Shown: positions 15,450-25,703 of the stretch, piece by piece
How positions within the stretch are numbered: position 1 is the stretch's first letter
How the letters are laid out: the number at the start of each line of letters is the position of its first letter
NCBI GenBank assembly: GCA_009780675.1
Contig: WQZP01000006.1
Coordinates: 36,465 to 100,464, forward strand
From: Spirochaetaceae bacterium
Lineage (GTDB): Bacteria > Spirochaetota > Spirochaetia > CADAEX01
Direction of reading: 5' to 3'
DNA: 64,000 bases
Notes under the pieces: generated by a model
Database searches by the model: none
The model's input: only the letters and a program-made list of their open reading frames with translations
Told to the model about the DNA's origin: nothing
Translations under genes and position numbers: made by a program

Positions 15450-18400
15450 ATGAATATCGCAAACAAACAGGTCATTGCAATATTTTTTGCTTTGTTCTTT
15501 ATAGTTTGTGGTATTTCAGGATGTTCCCCCCCCGGCTATCAAAGAAACCATTTTGATATCAATTCCATAAAATCCTACCGTGATATTCCAGGCATAACAA
15601 GTGAAGAGATAGCAGCAATAGAGGCGCTTAGGTCTGTCCGAACGAGTTTTTCTGTTGCAAATTTACGCTCAACAGAAGGGTTTACGCAGTTGGACGGCAC
15701 ATACGCGGGATTTATAATCATGTTCTGCGAATTGTTGTCCGATCTTTTCGATATACAATTTCTTCCAGAGTTTACTTCCTGGGATTTTCTTATAAAAGCT
15801 CTTGATGACAAGACGGTTGATTTTACAACTGAGCTGACCCCAACGCTCGAGCGGATGCGACGTTATTTTATGACGCATCCTGTTTTGGAACGTTTACTTG
15901 CAATTTTCATATATAGCGACCCTGAAAAAATTAAAAATGAAAATGATCTCAATGGGCGCCGGGTAGGCTTTTACTATGGTACGATCACAGCACAATCCAT
16001 TTTGGCTATGTATCCCTCGTTAAACTTTGAAATCGTAAATATACAAAACACTGCTCATGCAGTTGAAAGTCTTAAGTCAGGTTTTATTGACGTGTTTGTC
16101 GCTGACTCGAATGTGGATTATGTGTTTAGCGCTTATCCTGATATTTATTCCAAAGAATTTTTCCAGCTTGTATATACACCGGTTTCGTTGACCACTGCGA
16201 ATTCCGCGCTGTCGCCAATAATATCAGTTGTGAACAAATATATCGAAGCAGGTGGAATTGACAAGCTTTACGAATTGTACAGGAGAGGTCGCAAAGAATA
16301 CGCAAAGTACGAGTTTAGCCTTTCACTCACTGCTGAAGAGAGAGCATATTTAGACCGCCTTGTATCAAGCGGATCCAGAATTCCTGTTGCATTGGAGTCT
16401 GACAATTACCCTATTTGTTTTTTCAATGACAGGGATGGAGAATTTCAGGGAATAGCAGTGGATATTCTGGAAGAGATAAGCTTGTTGACTGGTATTGAGT
16501 TTGATGTTGTAACTGATAGAAATACATCGTGGCGCGAAATATTGGAAAAACTTAGAAGAGGCGAGGCTTCTTTAGTTTCTGAGCTAAGGTATTCTGAGGA
16601 ACGAGAAAGGTATTTTATTTGGGCAAACCATCCCTATGCTACTTCTCAATATATACTCATGTCAAAGATGGATTTTCCAAATTTGGAAATTTTTCAGGTA
16701 GTACGGGCAACCGTAGGTATTACAAGAGAAACAATTTACGATGAACTTTTTAGAAAATGGTTCCCTGGCAATACAAACGCCAGGCATTACTGTACACATG
16801 GTGAGGCAATAAGAGCGCTTGAGAGAGGTGAGGTGGACTTGTTGATGGAATCAGAATTCGGTCTTCTTGCCCAGATAAACCTTCGTGAGAGACCAGGATA
16901 TAAAGCAAATATCGTGTTTAGTTCACCACTATCAGAGTCATTTTTTGGATTTAACAAAAGCGAAGAATTATTACGCTCAATTATTTCCAAAGCCCAAAAC
17001 CAAATTAGAACAGACAGTATCGTAAGAAGCTGGACAACCCGCGTTTTTGACTACTCCAAAAAATATGCCGAAGACCGTTTTACTTATATGGTCATATCCA
17101 CTGTTATGCTTTTGCTGCTTCTGGTGGTTTTGATCATTTTATTAATAAAAAACAATCAGACAAAAATGCTGTACAAAACAGAAGCAACTACCCTTTCTGC
17201 GATGTATCAATCTTTGCCTGACCATGTGTACTGCAAAGATATAAACAGCGTTTATACAAGAGTCAATCAAGCTTTAGAAGAATTTGTGAAGCGACCTGAA
17301 TCAGAGATGATCGGTAAAACCGATTTTGATATTTTTGAAGATAAAATACAAGCTCAAGATTTTGTAGACGCAGATAAACGTGTGTTCGAAGAAAAAAAGG
17401 CGTTAAAGCAGGAAATACTGTTCCACCAATCTGATGGCTCCATAAGATTTATGGAAAATATCAAAGTTCCATTAATGCATAAAGGCTTGGTAACAGGACT
17501 ACTTGGAATCTCAAGGGATGTTACGGAACACAAAATTGCAAATGAACGTTTTTTGATTATGCTAAACGCCACTCCGCTTATTTGTAATTTGTGGAGTAAA
17601 GAATATAAAGTAATTGATTGTAATGAAGAAGCCCTCAAAATGTTTGAGATGAATAAAAAAGAATATATGGACAGGTTTTTGGAACTTGCTCCTGAATTTC
17701 AACTGGATGGGCAGCGCACAACTGATAAAGCCAGAAATTTGCTGGACACAACTTTTAGGGAAGGTAAGTGTGTTTTTGAATGGATGAACCAAAAATTGGA
17801 TGGCACATTGATCCCGATGGAAGTTACACTTACCCGCGTTGTGTTTGGAGGCGAGTATGTGGCTGTAGGGTATGGCCGGGATTTGCGCAAATATAAGCAA
17901 CTGATGGAGGAGATCGACCATCAGAATAATTTGCTTGAATCGGTGAACCACGTATCTTCCACTTTGCTTGAGCCGAATGTAGAATTTGAGACTGCTTTGC
18001 TTGCAGCTATGGGCATGATGGCTAAAGCTGTAGAGGTTGATCGTGTGTATGTTTGGAAAAACCACAAAGAAAATGGGATACTATATGGCACTCAAGTTTA
18101 CGAATGGTCAGAAAGTGTGGAATCACAACATGGCCGTAAATACACAGTAAACGTTCCATATTTTGCGGACTGGGAAAGAGATTTATCTCGTGGTAAGTGT
18201 CTTAATGGTATTGTGCGCAATATGTCTCAGGAAGAACAGGAGCGGTTCAGTCCTCAGGGCATTGTATCATTGATAAATGTACCGATTTTTTTGCAGGACG
18301 AATTATGGGGTGTTGTTGGCTTCGATGATTGCCATAAAGAACGTATATTTACAGAGAGCGAGGAATTGATCCTGCGATCTGCCAGCCGGATGATTGCCAA

Positions 18401-21038
18401 TGCCTTGATTCGGAACGAGATGACTCAAAATATTAAGATCACTGCCATGCAGTTGGAAATAGCAGTAAAAGAAGCGAATGAAGCCAATAAAATAAAAACC
18501 AAATCCCTCAACACACTGGAGAGCATCTTAAATGGGCTTGAGGCAATGATTTATGTTTCGGTTCCAGATACAGGCGAGATACTTTTTGTAAACGACTATA
18601 TGAAGCAGCATTACAATCTTGAGGGCAACTGTGTCGGGCAGATCTGCTACAAAGTTTTACAGAAAGACATGAATGAGAAATGCGACTTCTGCCCATGCTA
18701 TCAGCTTGATAAAGATCCGGGCGAGACTATTGTATGGGAGGAAAAAAACACTTTAACTGGACGTTCATACCGCAATTCTGACCGGTATATAGTCTGGCCG
18801 GATGGAAGAATTGTCCATCTTCAATACTCTGTTGATATAACCGAACTTGTTGTTGCAAAAGAACTGGCAGAACAAGGCAATCGTTCAAAAAGCATTTTTC
18901 TCGCAAAGATGAGTCATGAAATACGCACGCCAATGAATGCTATTGTAGGCATGGCAGAACTTGCGTTGCGCGAAAAAAAATTTGATATTGCTCAAAGCCA
19001 CATCTTCACGATCAAGCAGGCAGGCGGTAATCTTTTATCGATTATCAACGATATTCTAGATTTTTCTAAAATTGAGTCAGGACAAATGGAAATTATCCCT
19101 GATTATTATCTGTTTTCATCATTGATGAATGACGTTATAAGCATTGTAAGGATGAGGATATTGGATTCGCAGTTGCGGTTTGCTGTGAGTATAGACAATA
19201 ACATTCCAAGCGAGCTATATGGAGATGAGACAAGAATCCGGCAGATACTAATTAATATTTTAAATAATGCTGTTAAATATACCTCAGACGGCTTTGTATC
19301 TTTTACGGTTATGGGAGAAATACTTGAGGACGGCATCATTAATTTAACTATTGATGTAATGGACTCAGGTAAAGGCATCAAGCAGGAAGATATGGATAAA
19401 TTATTTATTGATTTTGTTAAGCTTGATGTAGCGAATAATAAAAGCATTGAAGGAACAGGGCTGGGGCTTCCCATAACCTGGAACTTGCTTAAAGCAATGG
19501 GTGGAGATATAAAGGTTTTTTCCGAATACGGAAAAGGCAGCACGTTCACCATTACGTTGCCTCAAAAGTTCCGTTCGAGCGAAAGCCTGGCAGTTGTTGA
19601 GAACCCGAATGAAAAAAGTGTAATTGTCTATGAGCGCAGGGACATATATGCTAATTCTATCGTAGTCACTGTTGATAGTTTGGGGGTGAACTGCGAACTT
19701 GCTTTAACTGAAAATGATTTTCACAAAAAACTTGCAAGCAAAACATACTCTTTTATTTTCATTGCTACTACATTGTATATGAATAACAAGAAAATTATTT
19801 CAGAGCTTGGGTCATCTTCAAAAATTGTTTTGCTTGCGGAATTCGGCGAAGCGCCATCTAATAATGGTTGGGCCATCCTTGCCATGCCAGTGCATTGTAT
19901 ATCTGTCGCAAATATTCTAAACGGCAAGCAGGAAGTTTATTCTTACAAGGAAAATGCATTGGTCATGGATTTTCAGGCACCGGATGCAAAAGTCCTTATT
20001 GTTGACGATATTAGAACTAATCTGAAAGTAGCTGAAGGATTGTTGTTGCCATATAATATGCAGGTTGATTTATGTAAAAGTGGGATAGAAGCGATTAAGG
20101 CAGTACGCACTAAACAATATGACTTGATTTTTATGGATCATTGGATGCCTGAAATGGATGGTGTTGAGGCTACAAAACGGATCAGGGCATTTGGTGATAG
20201 AGACGCCTATTACAAAAATGTACCAATCATTGCACTTACTGCCAATGCTGTTTCCGGTACACGAGATATGTTTATGGAAAACGGGTTTAACGGGTTTTTG
20301 GCAAAACCTGTTGATACTGTAAAGTTGAACAAGATACTGCAAGAGTGGATTCCAAAAGAAAAACAAAAAAAACCAGCGCTATTTAATGACAATGCCGACA
20401 GCTTCTTTGTAACAGAAGATAAAAAAAATGCGCCAGTGGAAATTATTGAAATCAAAGGCGTAGATGTAAATAAAGGCATTACTTTGCAAGGTGGATCAAT
20501 CGATCGTTATTGGGAAATACTCGAAGTGTTTTATGAGGACGGCCTTGAAAAAGTAAGTGAACTCAAAACCTGTATGGAAGCAGAAGATATACCTTTGTAC
20601 ACGATCCATATCCACGCGCTTAAGAACGCCGCTGCCAATATCGGGGCTATTGAATTGTCAAATAATGCCAAGGCTTTGGAGATGGCGGGAAAACAGTCAG
20701 ATTTAGGTTATATTAAAACCCATGCTTCTCAATTTTTGACAGATTTGGAATTAATTTTGGGATATGTCCATGATCGCCTTTTGACACGCAATAAAAGCAG
20801 GGAAGGAGAGAATAACTCCATTGATACTGCTGAATTGAAAACAATACTTATTGAGTTAAAAACAGCAATCGAGATGCTGGATGCTGGCATGATAAACAGC
20901 GCTATAGATGCTTTATTAAAACTAAAACTTACAGAAGATGTTAATGTTGCTGTCCGAAGTATTTCCAAGCATATATTGATTACCGAATATGATGAGGCTT
21001 TAGCACTGGCAGAGTCATTATTAAAGGAGATTGAATAA
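15450..21038 (+). CDS. EvgS/BvgS-like giant hybrid sensor histidine kinase
   Basis: 1862 residues. An N-terminal signal/anchor segment (with a possible lipobox at ISGC) leads to two periplasmic solute-binding domains of the SBP_bac_3 type (about residues 50-280 and 295-530). One membrane span follows (about 547-569), then two PAS domains (about 575-690 and 699-815), a GAF (about 829-990) and a Cys-rich PAS (about 1020-1140). HisKA has phosphoacceptor His1156 ([13 protein letters not shown]), followed by HATPase (about 1250-1375), a degenerate receiver without the Asp pocket (about 1385-1495), a true receiver with Asp1563 ([11 protein letters not shown]) and an Hpt domain with His1722 ([12 protein letters not shown]). 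This is a full phosphorelay sensing small molecules outside the cell, and the HD-GYP regulator just upstream is the likely target. Confidence 0.92.
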   Translation: MNIANKQVIAIFFALFFIVCGISGCSPPGYQRNHFDINSIKSYRDIPGITSEEIAAIEALRSVRTSFSVANLRSTEGFTQLDGTYAGFIIMFCELLSDLFDIQFLPEFTSWDFLIKALDDKTVDFTTELTPTLERMRRYFMTHPVLERLLAIFIYSDPEKIKNENDLNGRRVGFYYGTITAQSILAMYPSLNFEIVNIQNTAHAVESLKSGFIDVFVADSNVDYVFSAYPDIYSKEFFQLVYTPVSLTTANSALSPIISVVNKYIEAGGIDKLYELYRRGRKEYAKYEFSLSLTAEERAYLDRLVSSGSRIPVALESDNYPICFFNDRDGEFQGIAVDILEEISLLTGIEFDVVTDRNTSWREILEKLRRGEASLVSELRYSEERERYFIWANHPYATSQYILMSKMDFPNLEIFQVVRATVGITRETIYDELFRKWFPGNTNARHYCTHGEAIRALERGEVDLLMESEFGLLAQINLRERPGYKANIVFSSPLSESFFGFNKSEELLRSIISKAQNQIRTDSIVRSWTTRVFDYSKKYAEDRFTYMVISTVMLLLLLVVLIILLIKNNQTKMLYKTEATTLSAMYQSLPDHVYCKDINSVYTRVNQALEEFVKRPESEMIGKTDFDIFEDKIQAQDFVDADKRVFEEKKALKQEILFHQSDGSIRFMENIKVPLMHKGLVTGLLGISRDVTEHKIANERFLIMLNATPLICNLWSKEYKVIDCNEEALKMFEMNKKEYMDRFLELAPEFQLDGQRTTDKARNLLDTTFREGKCVFEWMNQKLDGTLIPMEVTLTRVVFGGEYVAVGYGRDLRKYKQLMEEIDHQNNLLESVNHVSSTLLEPNVEFETALLAAMGMMAKAVEVDRVYVWKNHKENGILYGTQVYEWSESVESQHGRKYTVNVPYFADWERDLSRGKCLNGIVRNMSQEEQERFSPQGIVSLINVPIFLQDELWGVVGFDDCHKERIFTESEELILRSASRMIANALIRNEMTQNIKITAMQLEIAVKEANEANKIKTKSLNTLESILNGLEAMIYVSVPDTGEILFVNDYMKQHYNLEGNCVGQICYKVLQKDMNEKCDFCPCYQLDKDPGETIVWEEKNTLTGRSYRNSDRYIVWPDGRIVHLQYSVDITELVVAKELAEQGNRSKSIFLAKMSHEIRTPMNAIVGMAELALREKKFDIAQSHIFTIKQAGGNLLSIINDILDFSKIESGQMEIIPDYYLFSSLMNDVISIVRMRILDSQLRFAVSIDNNIPSELYGDETRIRQILINILNNAVKYTSDGFVSFTVMGEILEDGIINLTIDVMDSGKGIKQEDMDKLFIDFVKLDVANNKSIEGTGLGLPITWNLLKAMGGDIKVFSEYGKGSTFTITLPQKFRSSESLAVVENPNEKSVIVYERRDIYANSIVVTVDSLGVNCELALTENDFHKKLASKTYSFIFIATTLYMNNKKIISELGSSSKIVLLAEFGEAPSNNGWAILAMPVHCISVANILNGKQEVYSYKENALVMDFQAPDAKVLIVDDIRTNLKVAEGLLLPYNMQVDLCKSGIEAIKAVRTKQYDLIFMDHWMPEMDGVEATKRIRAFGDRDAYYKNVPIIALTANAVSGTRDMFMENGFNGFLAKPVDTVKLNKILQEWIPKEKQKKPALFNDNADSFFVTEDKKNAPVEIIEIKGVDVNKGITLQGGSIDRYWEILEVFYEDGLEKVSELKTCMEAEDIPLYTIHIHALKNAAANIGAIELSNNAKALEMAGKQSDLGYIKTHASQFLTDLELILGYVHDRLLTRNKSREGENNSIDTAELKTILIELKTAIEMLDAGMINSAIDALLKLKLTEDVNVAVRSISKHILITEYDEALALAESLLKEIE

Positions 21039-21430
21039 TGGCGCAAGTGCGTATTGAGGAGTTTACGCGGGATAAAAAAAAATTTGTTTATATTGATTTT
21101 TCCAATATAAACACAAGTGAAGATTTTATCGAACTGATGACGCAGGCTGAGCTGGTAATTGCAAAATATCCTATGCGCTCACTTTATACGATTACCAATG
21201 TTGAAAATATCAGATTTGATACAGGCATGAAAAAACTTGCTATAAAATATTTAGAACATAATAAGCCTTATGTAAAATGCGGAGCCATTATAGGACTTGA
21301 TGGTGTAAAAAAAATTATGATCTCCGCAGTGTTTAGATTAAGTGGGCGGGACAATATAACTTTTGCTTTTTCAAAAGAGCAGGCAGTCGAATTGCTGCTG
21401 AAAAAGGAATATGAAGAACTTGCCCAATGA
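21038..21430 (+). CDS. small soluble protein in the kinase operon, SpoIIAA/STAS-like (tentative)
   Basis: The ATG overlaps the kinase stop (TAATG), so translation is coupled and the product belongs to the same pathway. The 130 residues alternate beta strands and helices (KKFVYIDFSNINTSEDFIEL, then RSLYTITNVENIRFD, then VKCGAIIGLDGVKKIM), which recalls SpoIIAA-like/STAS folds that bind partners. There is no signal peptide or catalytic motif. A role as adaptor or anti-sigma-like component is inference from fold and position only. Confidence 0.55.
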   Translation: MAQVRIEEFTRDKKKFVYIDFSNINTSEDFIELMTQAELVIAKYPMRSLYTITNVENIRFDTGMKKLAIKYLEHNKPYVKCGAIIGLDGVKKIMISAVFRLSGRDNITFAFSKEQAVELLLKKEYEELAQ

Positions 21431-21493
21431 TTGCGCAGATTTCACGGATTAATAGGTTCTATTTTCATATGTAATCAGGAGATCAAATATTGT

Positions 21494-22621
21494 ATGCAGG
21501 ATAAAGTTGCAATTGTAAAATGCGCTTCTTATTCTCCTTCGGAACTTTATGACTCCATTAAAAGAGCAATCTCTCTTTCTTTGAGCAAAGAAGGGGGAAA
21601 TAATTCAGCTACAATGTTTAAAGGAAAAACAGTTCTCTTAAAGCCTAATATTCTTTCAGGAGCTGCGCCTGAAAAAGCAGTAACGACCCACCCTGAATTT
21701 GTAAAGCAGTGCATTATCTGCATCAAAGAGATGGGGGCGGAAAAAGTTATTGCAGGAGATTCGCCAGGGTACCAAAGCAGTGATTATGCAGGCAGAAAAT
21801 CAGGAATAATGAAAGCTGTAACAGAGGCAGGGGGAGAGTGGGAAGATTTTTCTGACAACATAGAAGTAAAGAATCCTGAAGGGCTGCTGGTAAAAAGCTT
21901 TAACCTTGCATCTGTTGTAAAAAAAGCAGATATTATTGTTTCTCTTCCCAAAATGAAGACCCATCAGCTTCTTTACTATACAGGGGGAATGAAAAATCTT
22001 TTTGGAATGGTTCCTGGTTTGCAGAAATCTGCTTTTCATCTCCGGTTTCAGGAGAGGGAACTTTTCGCGAAAATGGTTGTTGATCTTAATATTGCCCTAA
22101 AACCTGCTTTTACAATTATGGATGCTGTAACTGCAATGGAAGGCCCGGGTCCAGGCAGCGGAGACCCCAGGCATGTTGGAGTTGTTCTTGCGTCAAACAA
22201 TATACTTGCGCTTGATATTGCGGCTGTAACAATTATGGGATATAATCCGGAAGAAATTCCCACTATTACAGAGGCGCTGGAGAGCAAAGAGTGGTTTAAG
22301 GAAGTTTCAAGCTTTGATGTAGTTGGTGAAAAAATTGAAGATGTAAAAATAGATGATTTTAAAAAGATAAAAATTTTAAATGATATAACGATGTTTCGCA
22401 GCAGAATGCCTTCCATACTTTACAAGGTATTAAGAAAAGCAGTTGTAAAAAAACCTGTTATAAATCACAAAAAATGTGTAAAATGCGACAACTGTATTGA
22501 AATCTGCCCGGCAAAAATAATTAGCTATTTACATAAAAAAATAATTATTGATTATAAAAAATGTATTACCTGCTATTGCTGCCATGAAGTATGCCCTGTG
22601 AAGGCTATAGATATAAAATAA
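21494..22621 (+). CDS. DUF362 family protein with C-terminal 2x[4Fe-4S] ferredoxin
   Basis: The start is ATG 21494 with AGGAG twelve nt upstream; a TTG at 21431 touches the previous stop but has no site. DUF362 spans about residues 1-305 (LKPNILSGAAPEKAVTTHP, GDSPGYQSSDYAG, LPKMKTHQLLYYTGGMKN). The C-terminus has CVKCDNCIEICPAKII and CITCYCCHEVCPVKAI, two CxxCxxCxxxCP clusters. Unlike the 3939 paralogue, the ferredoxin is at the end, not inserted. The protein is likely a cytosolic electron carrier of anaerobic metabolism. The gene is 63 nt after the kinase operon and may be independent. Confidence 0.85.
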   Translation: MQDKVAIVKCASYSPSELYDSIKRAISLSLSKEGGNNSATMFKGKTVLLKPNILSGAAPEKAVTTHPEFVKQCIICIKEMGAEKVIAGDSPGYQSSDYAGRKSGIMKAVTEAGGEWEDFSDNIEVKNPEGLLVKSFNLASVVKKADIIVSLPKMKTHQLLYYTGGMKNLFGMVPGLQKSAFHLRFQERELFAKMVVDLNIALKPAFTIMDAVTAMEGPGPGSGDPRHVGVVLASNNILALDIAAVTIMGYNPEEIPTITEALESKEWFKEVSSFDVVGEKIEDVKIDDFKKIKILNDITMFRSRMPSILYKVLRKAVVKKPVINHKKCVKCDNCIEICPAKIISYLHKKIIIDYKKCITCYCCHEVCPVKAIDIK

Positions 22622-22726
22622 ATCAAGTTAAATCCTATTCCCAAACAACACTCTGTTGCGTTAAAATCTTCACCTGTGAGGAAAATAAATGACCACTTTT
22701 GATTTTGCTAAAAAGGTTTCACCTTA

Positions 22727-24733
22727 ATGACAGACATAGAAAGATTGAAAAAAGAACTTAATCCAGAACAATATAAAACAGTTACCACAATACCAGGCCC
22801 TCTTCTTATTATCGCAGGCGCAGGATCCGGGAAAACGCGGACAATTACCTACAGAATGGCCTATATGCTTAATAAAGGGATACCACAATCTTCGATTCTT
22901 GCGCTGACTTTTACAAATAAAGCTGCAAAAGAGATGTCCGAAAGAGTAAAGAAAATTACAGGAAAAAAACTAATAAACCTTACTGTTTCTACATTTCATG
23001 CTTTTGGAGTCAAAATACTTCGCGAAGATATTGAATGTCTTGGGTTCAGGACAAATTTCAGCATTTATGATCAGGCAGATAAAATAGCTCTTATAAAAAA
23101 TACTGCAAGGGAGCTAAAAATCGACCCAAATACCCTTGACCTTTATTCTCTCGCATCCATTTTTTCATTAATAAAAACAGATATTGCAAAGTGGAACAGT
23201 ACAACAGAGGTTTACAAAAATATTTATGAAGAATACATAGAGCATTTACGCATTTATAATGCAGTTGATTTTGACGACCTTATTACCCTTCCTGTTAAAA
23301 TTTTTAATCAATATCCAGATATTCTTGAAAAATACAGAGAACGTTATAAATATATAATGGTTGATGAATTTCAGGATACCTCAAGAGTCCAATATGACCT
23401 TGTAAAACTTCTTGCAGAAAAATCGCGCAATATTTGCGCTGTAGGCGATGATGACCAATCTATCTATTCATGGAGAGGCGCTGATTATTCAAATATATTA
23501 CAGTTTGAAAAAGATTTTCCGGAAGTTGCAGAAATTAAGCTGGAGCAAAATTACAGGTCTACAGGTAATATTTTAGAGGCTGCGAACCAACTTATATCAA
23601 ATAATAAAAACAGAAAAACCAAAGAGCTCTGGACAGGTATAGAAAGCGGCAATTTGATTGAAATTTATTATCCCGAGAATGAACAAAAAGAGAGTGAATT
23701 TATTGCGGACATGATAAGTTATTTAAAAAAGAAAGATAATATCCATTATCATGATTTTGGAATACTTATAAGAACAAACAGCCTTGCAGCAGCTATCGAA
23801 GATGCTCTTCTTGGCGCAGGTATTCCCTACAAAGTATCGGGCGGCACAAGTTTTTTTCAGAGGCAGGAAGTAAAAGATATTATAGCTTATTTAAGAGTTA
23901 TGACAAATCCTGAAGATGATGTAAATCTTCTAAGAATCATCAATACTCCCAGAAGAGGAATGGGAAAAAAATCAATTGAATATATTAATTCAGTTGCGGA
24001 AAATAAAAAATGCTCGCTATTTTCTGCTATATGCGCGATTTGCGTTGCAGGGGATTCTGCGTTAGGCGATAAAACAAAGGCAAGTTTGCAGGAGTTCTTA
24101 AACTTGATAAATTTTTTTAAAGCAAGATTTTTGTCAGGAAAAAATATGGCAAAAACCCTTGAGGAGTTTGTTAGTAACATTGATTACTGGGGATTTCTTG
24201 TAAATGAATATCAGAAAAACGAAAAACTCGCAAAATGGAAATATAAGAATGTTCAGATATTTACAGACCTTCTGGCAAGATGGGAGACAGACCCGGATAA
24301 TATCAAGCCAGACATATATCAATATTTAAACAGAATAACTATTATAACGCGTGATGATATTGAAGATAATGAAGATGGCAAAGTAAATCTTATGACTATT
24401 CACGCAGCAAAAGGTCTTGAATTTGATATTGTTTTTCTCGCGGGTGTAGAAGATACTATTATTCCCCATGCGCGCGCTATTGAGGAAAATGAAACCAATA
24501 TAGAGGAAGAGAGAAGGCTTTTTTATGTTGCAATAACAAGGGCTAAAAACAAACTCTATATTACAGCATGCAAACAGAGAAGATATCTGAAAGATACAAT
24601 AGAACCAAAACCCTCAAGATTTCTTGTTGAACTTCCACAAAGTTTGTTAAAAAATTGCGAAGAAAAATCTGTAGATGATAAAGAAAAATTAATGAAAATG
24701 TTTGAGGGAATTAATGCAATTTTTAAAAAATAA
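22727..24733 (+). CDS. pcrA: UvrD/PcrA/Rep superfamily 1A DNA helicase
   Basis: All SF1 motifs are visible: Walker A AGAGSGKTRTITYR (near residue 30), TFTNKAAKEM, Walker B VDEFQDTS, DDDQSIYSWRGAD, QNYRST, TIHAAKGLEFDIVFLAGVED and VAITRAKNKLY. At 668 aa it is slightly shorter than typical PcrA (about 720-750) and has a short C-terminal tail. It unwinds DNA 3'-5' in repair and replication restart. AAGG lies before the ATG. The flavin reductase gene follows 29 nt later on the same strand. Confidence 0.93.
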   Translation: MTDIERLKKELNPEQYKTVTTIPGPLLIIAGAGSGKTRTITYRMAYMLNKGIPQSSILALTFTNKAAKEMSERVKKITGKKLINLTVSTFHAFGVKILREDIECLGFRTNFSIYDQADKIALIKNTARELKIDPNTLDLYSLASIFSLIKTDIAKWNSTTEVYKNIYEEYIEHLRIYNAVDFDDLITLPVKIFNQYPDILEKYRERYKYIMVDEFQDTSRVQYDLVKLLAEKSRNICAVGDDDQSIYSWRGADYSNILQFEKDFPEVAEIKLEQNYRSTGNILEAANQLISNNKNRKTKELWTGIESGNLIEIYYPENEQKESEFIADMISYLKKKDNIHYHDFGILIRTNSLAAAIEDALLGAGIPYKVSGGTSFFQRQEVKDIIAYLRVMTNPEDDVNLLRIINTPRRGMGKKSIEYINSVAENKKCSLFSAICAICVAGDSALGDKTKASLQEFLNLINFFKARFLSGKNMAKTLEEFVSNIDYWGFLVNEYQKNEKLAKWKYKNVQIFTDLLARWETDPDNIKPDIYQYLNRITIITRDDIEDNEDGKVNLMTIHAAKGLEFDIVFLAGVEDTIIPHARAIEENETNIEEERRLFYVAITRAKNKLYITACKQRRYLKDTIEPKPSRFLVELPQSLLKNCEEKSVDDKEKLMKMFEGINAIFKK

Positions 24734-24762
24734 ATTGCAGGGCATTAATATTTGGAGAAAAA

Positions 24763-25278
24763 ATGCAGAAAAAAAGTGAAAACAATGTTGCGATAAAAAG
24801 AAAATATCCTGAACCAGTAATTTTGATTATTGTAAAAGATAAACATGGCAAATATAATCCTGTGCCTTGCAGCTGGGCAATGGTAGCATCTGGTGAGCCT
24901 CTTATGTTTGCTTTTGCCCTTGCCACTAAACGTTATTCGCTAGAGGCTATAAGAAGAGCCGGCGAATTTGTTATTTCATTTCCTTCTGAGTCAATGGCCG
25001 ATGAAGTAGCTTATTACGGTTCCTGCTCCGGAGACAATACAGATAAATTCAAAGAAAAGCCTGTTCCAACAGAAAAAGCAGAATCAATAGATTGCCTTAT
25101 TTTAAAAGATAGTGTGGCTAATTTTGAATGCGTGCTTGATTGTGAATATGCGGCTGGTGACCATATAATTATTACTGCAAGAGTTCTAAAGGCATGGGAA
25201 AATAAAGAGAGCGACCTTAAAAGGCTATTTAATGTAGGTTCTGGCCGCAAACTTTCCGGTGTGACAGAAAAAAAATAG
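24763..25278 (+). CDS. flavin reductase-like (flavoredoxin) FMN-binding protein
   Basis: 171 residues with the split-barrel flavin reductase layout: PVILIIVKDKHGKYNPVPCS, a conserved SW, LMFAFALATKRYSLEAIRRAGEFVISFP, then VANFECVLDCEYAAGDHII. Family members bind FMN and reduce it or carry electrons, often next to iron-sulphur proteins in anaerobes. GGAG precedes the ATG; the gene probably shares the helicase transcript. It ends one nt from the convergent YkgJ gene, with no room for a terminator. Confidence 0.8.
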   Translation: MQKKSENNVAIKRKYPEPVILIIVKDKHGKYNPVPCSWAMVASGEPLMFAFALATKRYSLEAIRRAGEFVISFPSESMADEVAYYGSCSGDNTDKFKEKPVPTEKAESIDCLILKDSVANFECVLDCEYAAGDHIIITARVLKAWENKESDLKRLFNVGSGRKLSGVTEKK

Positions 25279-25279
25279 A

Positions 25280-25549
25280 TTACCCGGGCATTGTCTCTTT
25301 TTCGATTTTTTCAAGATATTTTACAGCTTCAAAATAATTATCCCCGCACATCTCTTTTGAGGGAATAAGCGATGTGCAAACCCTGGGACGCCCCTTTTTT
25401 CCAAAAAGGAGACATAGGTTGTTATTATCCAGATTTATGCATCTTACCCCAGCAGGTTTGCCATTTTCCATTCCCGGAATCGGCGAAGATATTGAAATAG
25501 CTATACAACAAGCTCCACAGCCAGGTCTGCAATTAAATTTATCAGCCAT
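25280..25549 (-). CDS. YkgJ-family cysteine-cluster protein
   Basis: The N-terminal CRPGCGACCIA has the CxxxCxxCC signature, followed by CINLDNNNLCLLF and CTSLIPSKEMC, the spacing of the YkgJ (UPF0153) family. The cysteines are thought to bind zinc or an iron-sulphur cluster. At 89 residues it is a minimal member. The biochemical role is unknown for the family. Its promoter overlaps an inverted repeat (25579-25607). Confidence 0.85.
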   Translation of the reverse strand: MADKFNCRPGCGACCIAISISSPIPGMENGKPAGVRCINLDNNNLCLLFGKKGRPRVCTSLIPSKEMCGDNYFEAVKYLEKIEKETMPG

Positions 25550-25578
25550 GCTCGTTTATAGCATAAATATAGATAAAA

Positions 25579-25610
25579 ATCTCTATACGATATTTATAAA
25601 TAGAGATCAA
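25579..25610 (-). promoter_or_regulatory. promoter and inverted repeat before the YkgJ gene
   Basis: On the minus strand: TTGATC, a 17-nt spacer, TATAGA. ATCTCTAT (25579-25586) and ATAGAGAT (25600-25607) form 8-bp arms that cover both boxes, so a repressor could bind here. Confidence 0.5.
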
Positions 25611-25703
25611 AAAAGGTTGACAATCATTGTTATATGAATAAATTTATATACATATTAAATGAAGTAATGAATTAAAATTATAGGCCCGTGGTTAAGGATT
25701 ATT

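Noticed and set aside
15450..15530. Lipobox-like ISGC at the N-terminus of the giant kinase
   Set aside because: Could be a lipoprotein signal, but the protein has a second membrane span and a cytosolic kinase, so I call it signal/anchor only and do not claim lipidation.
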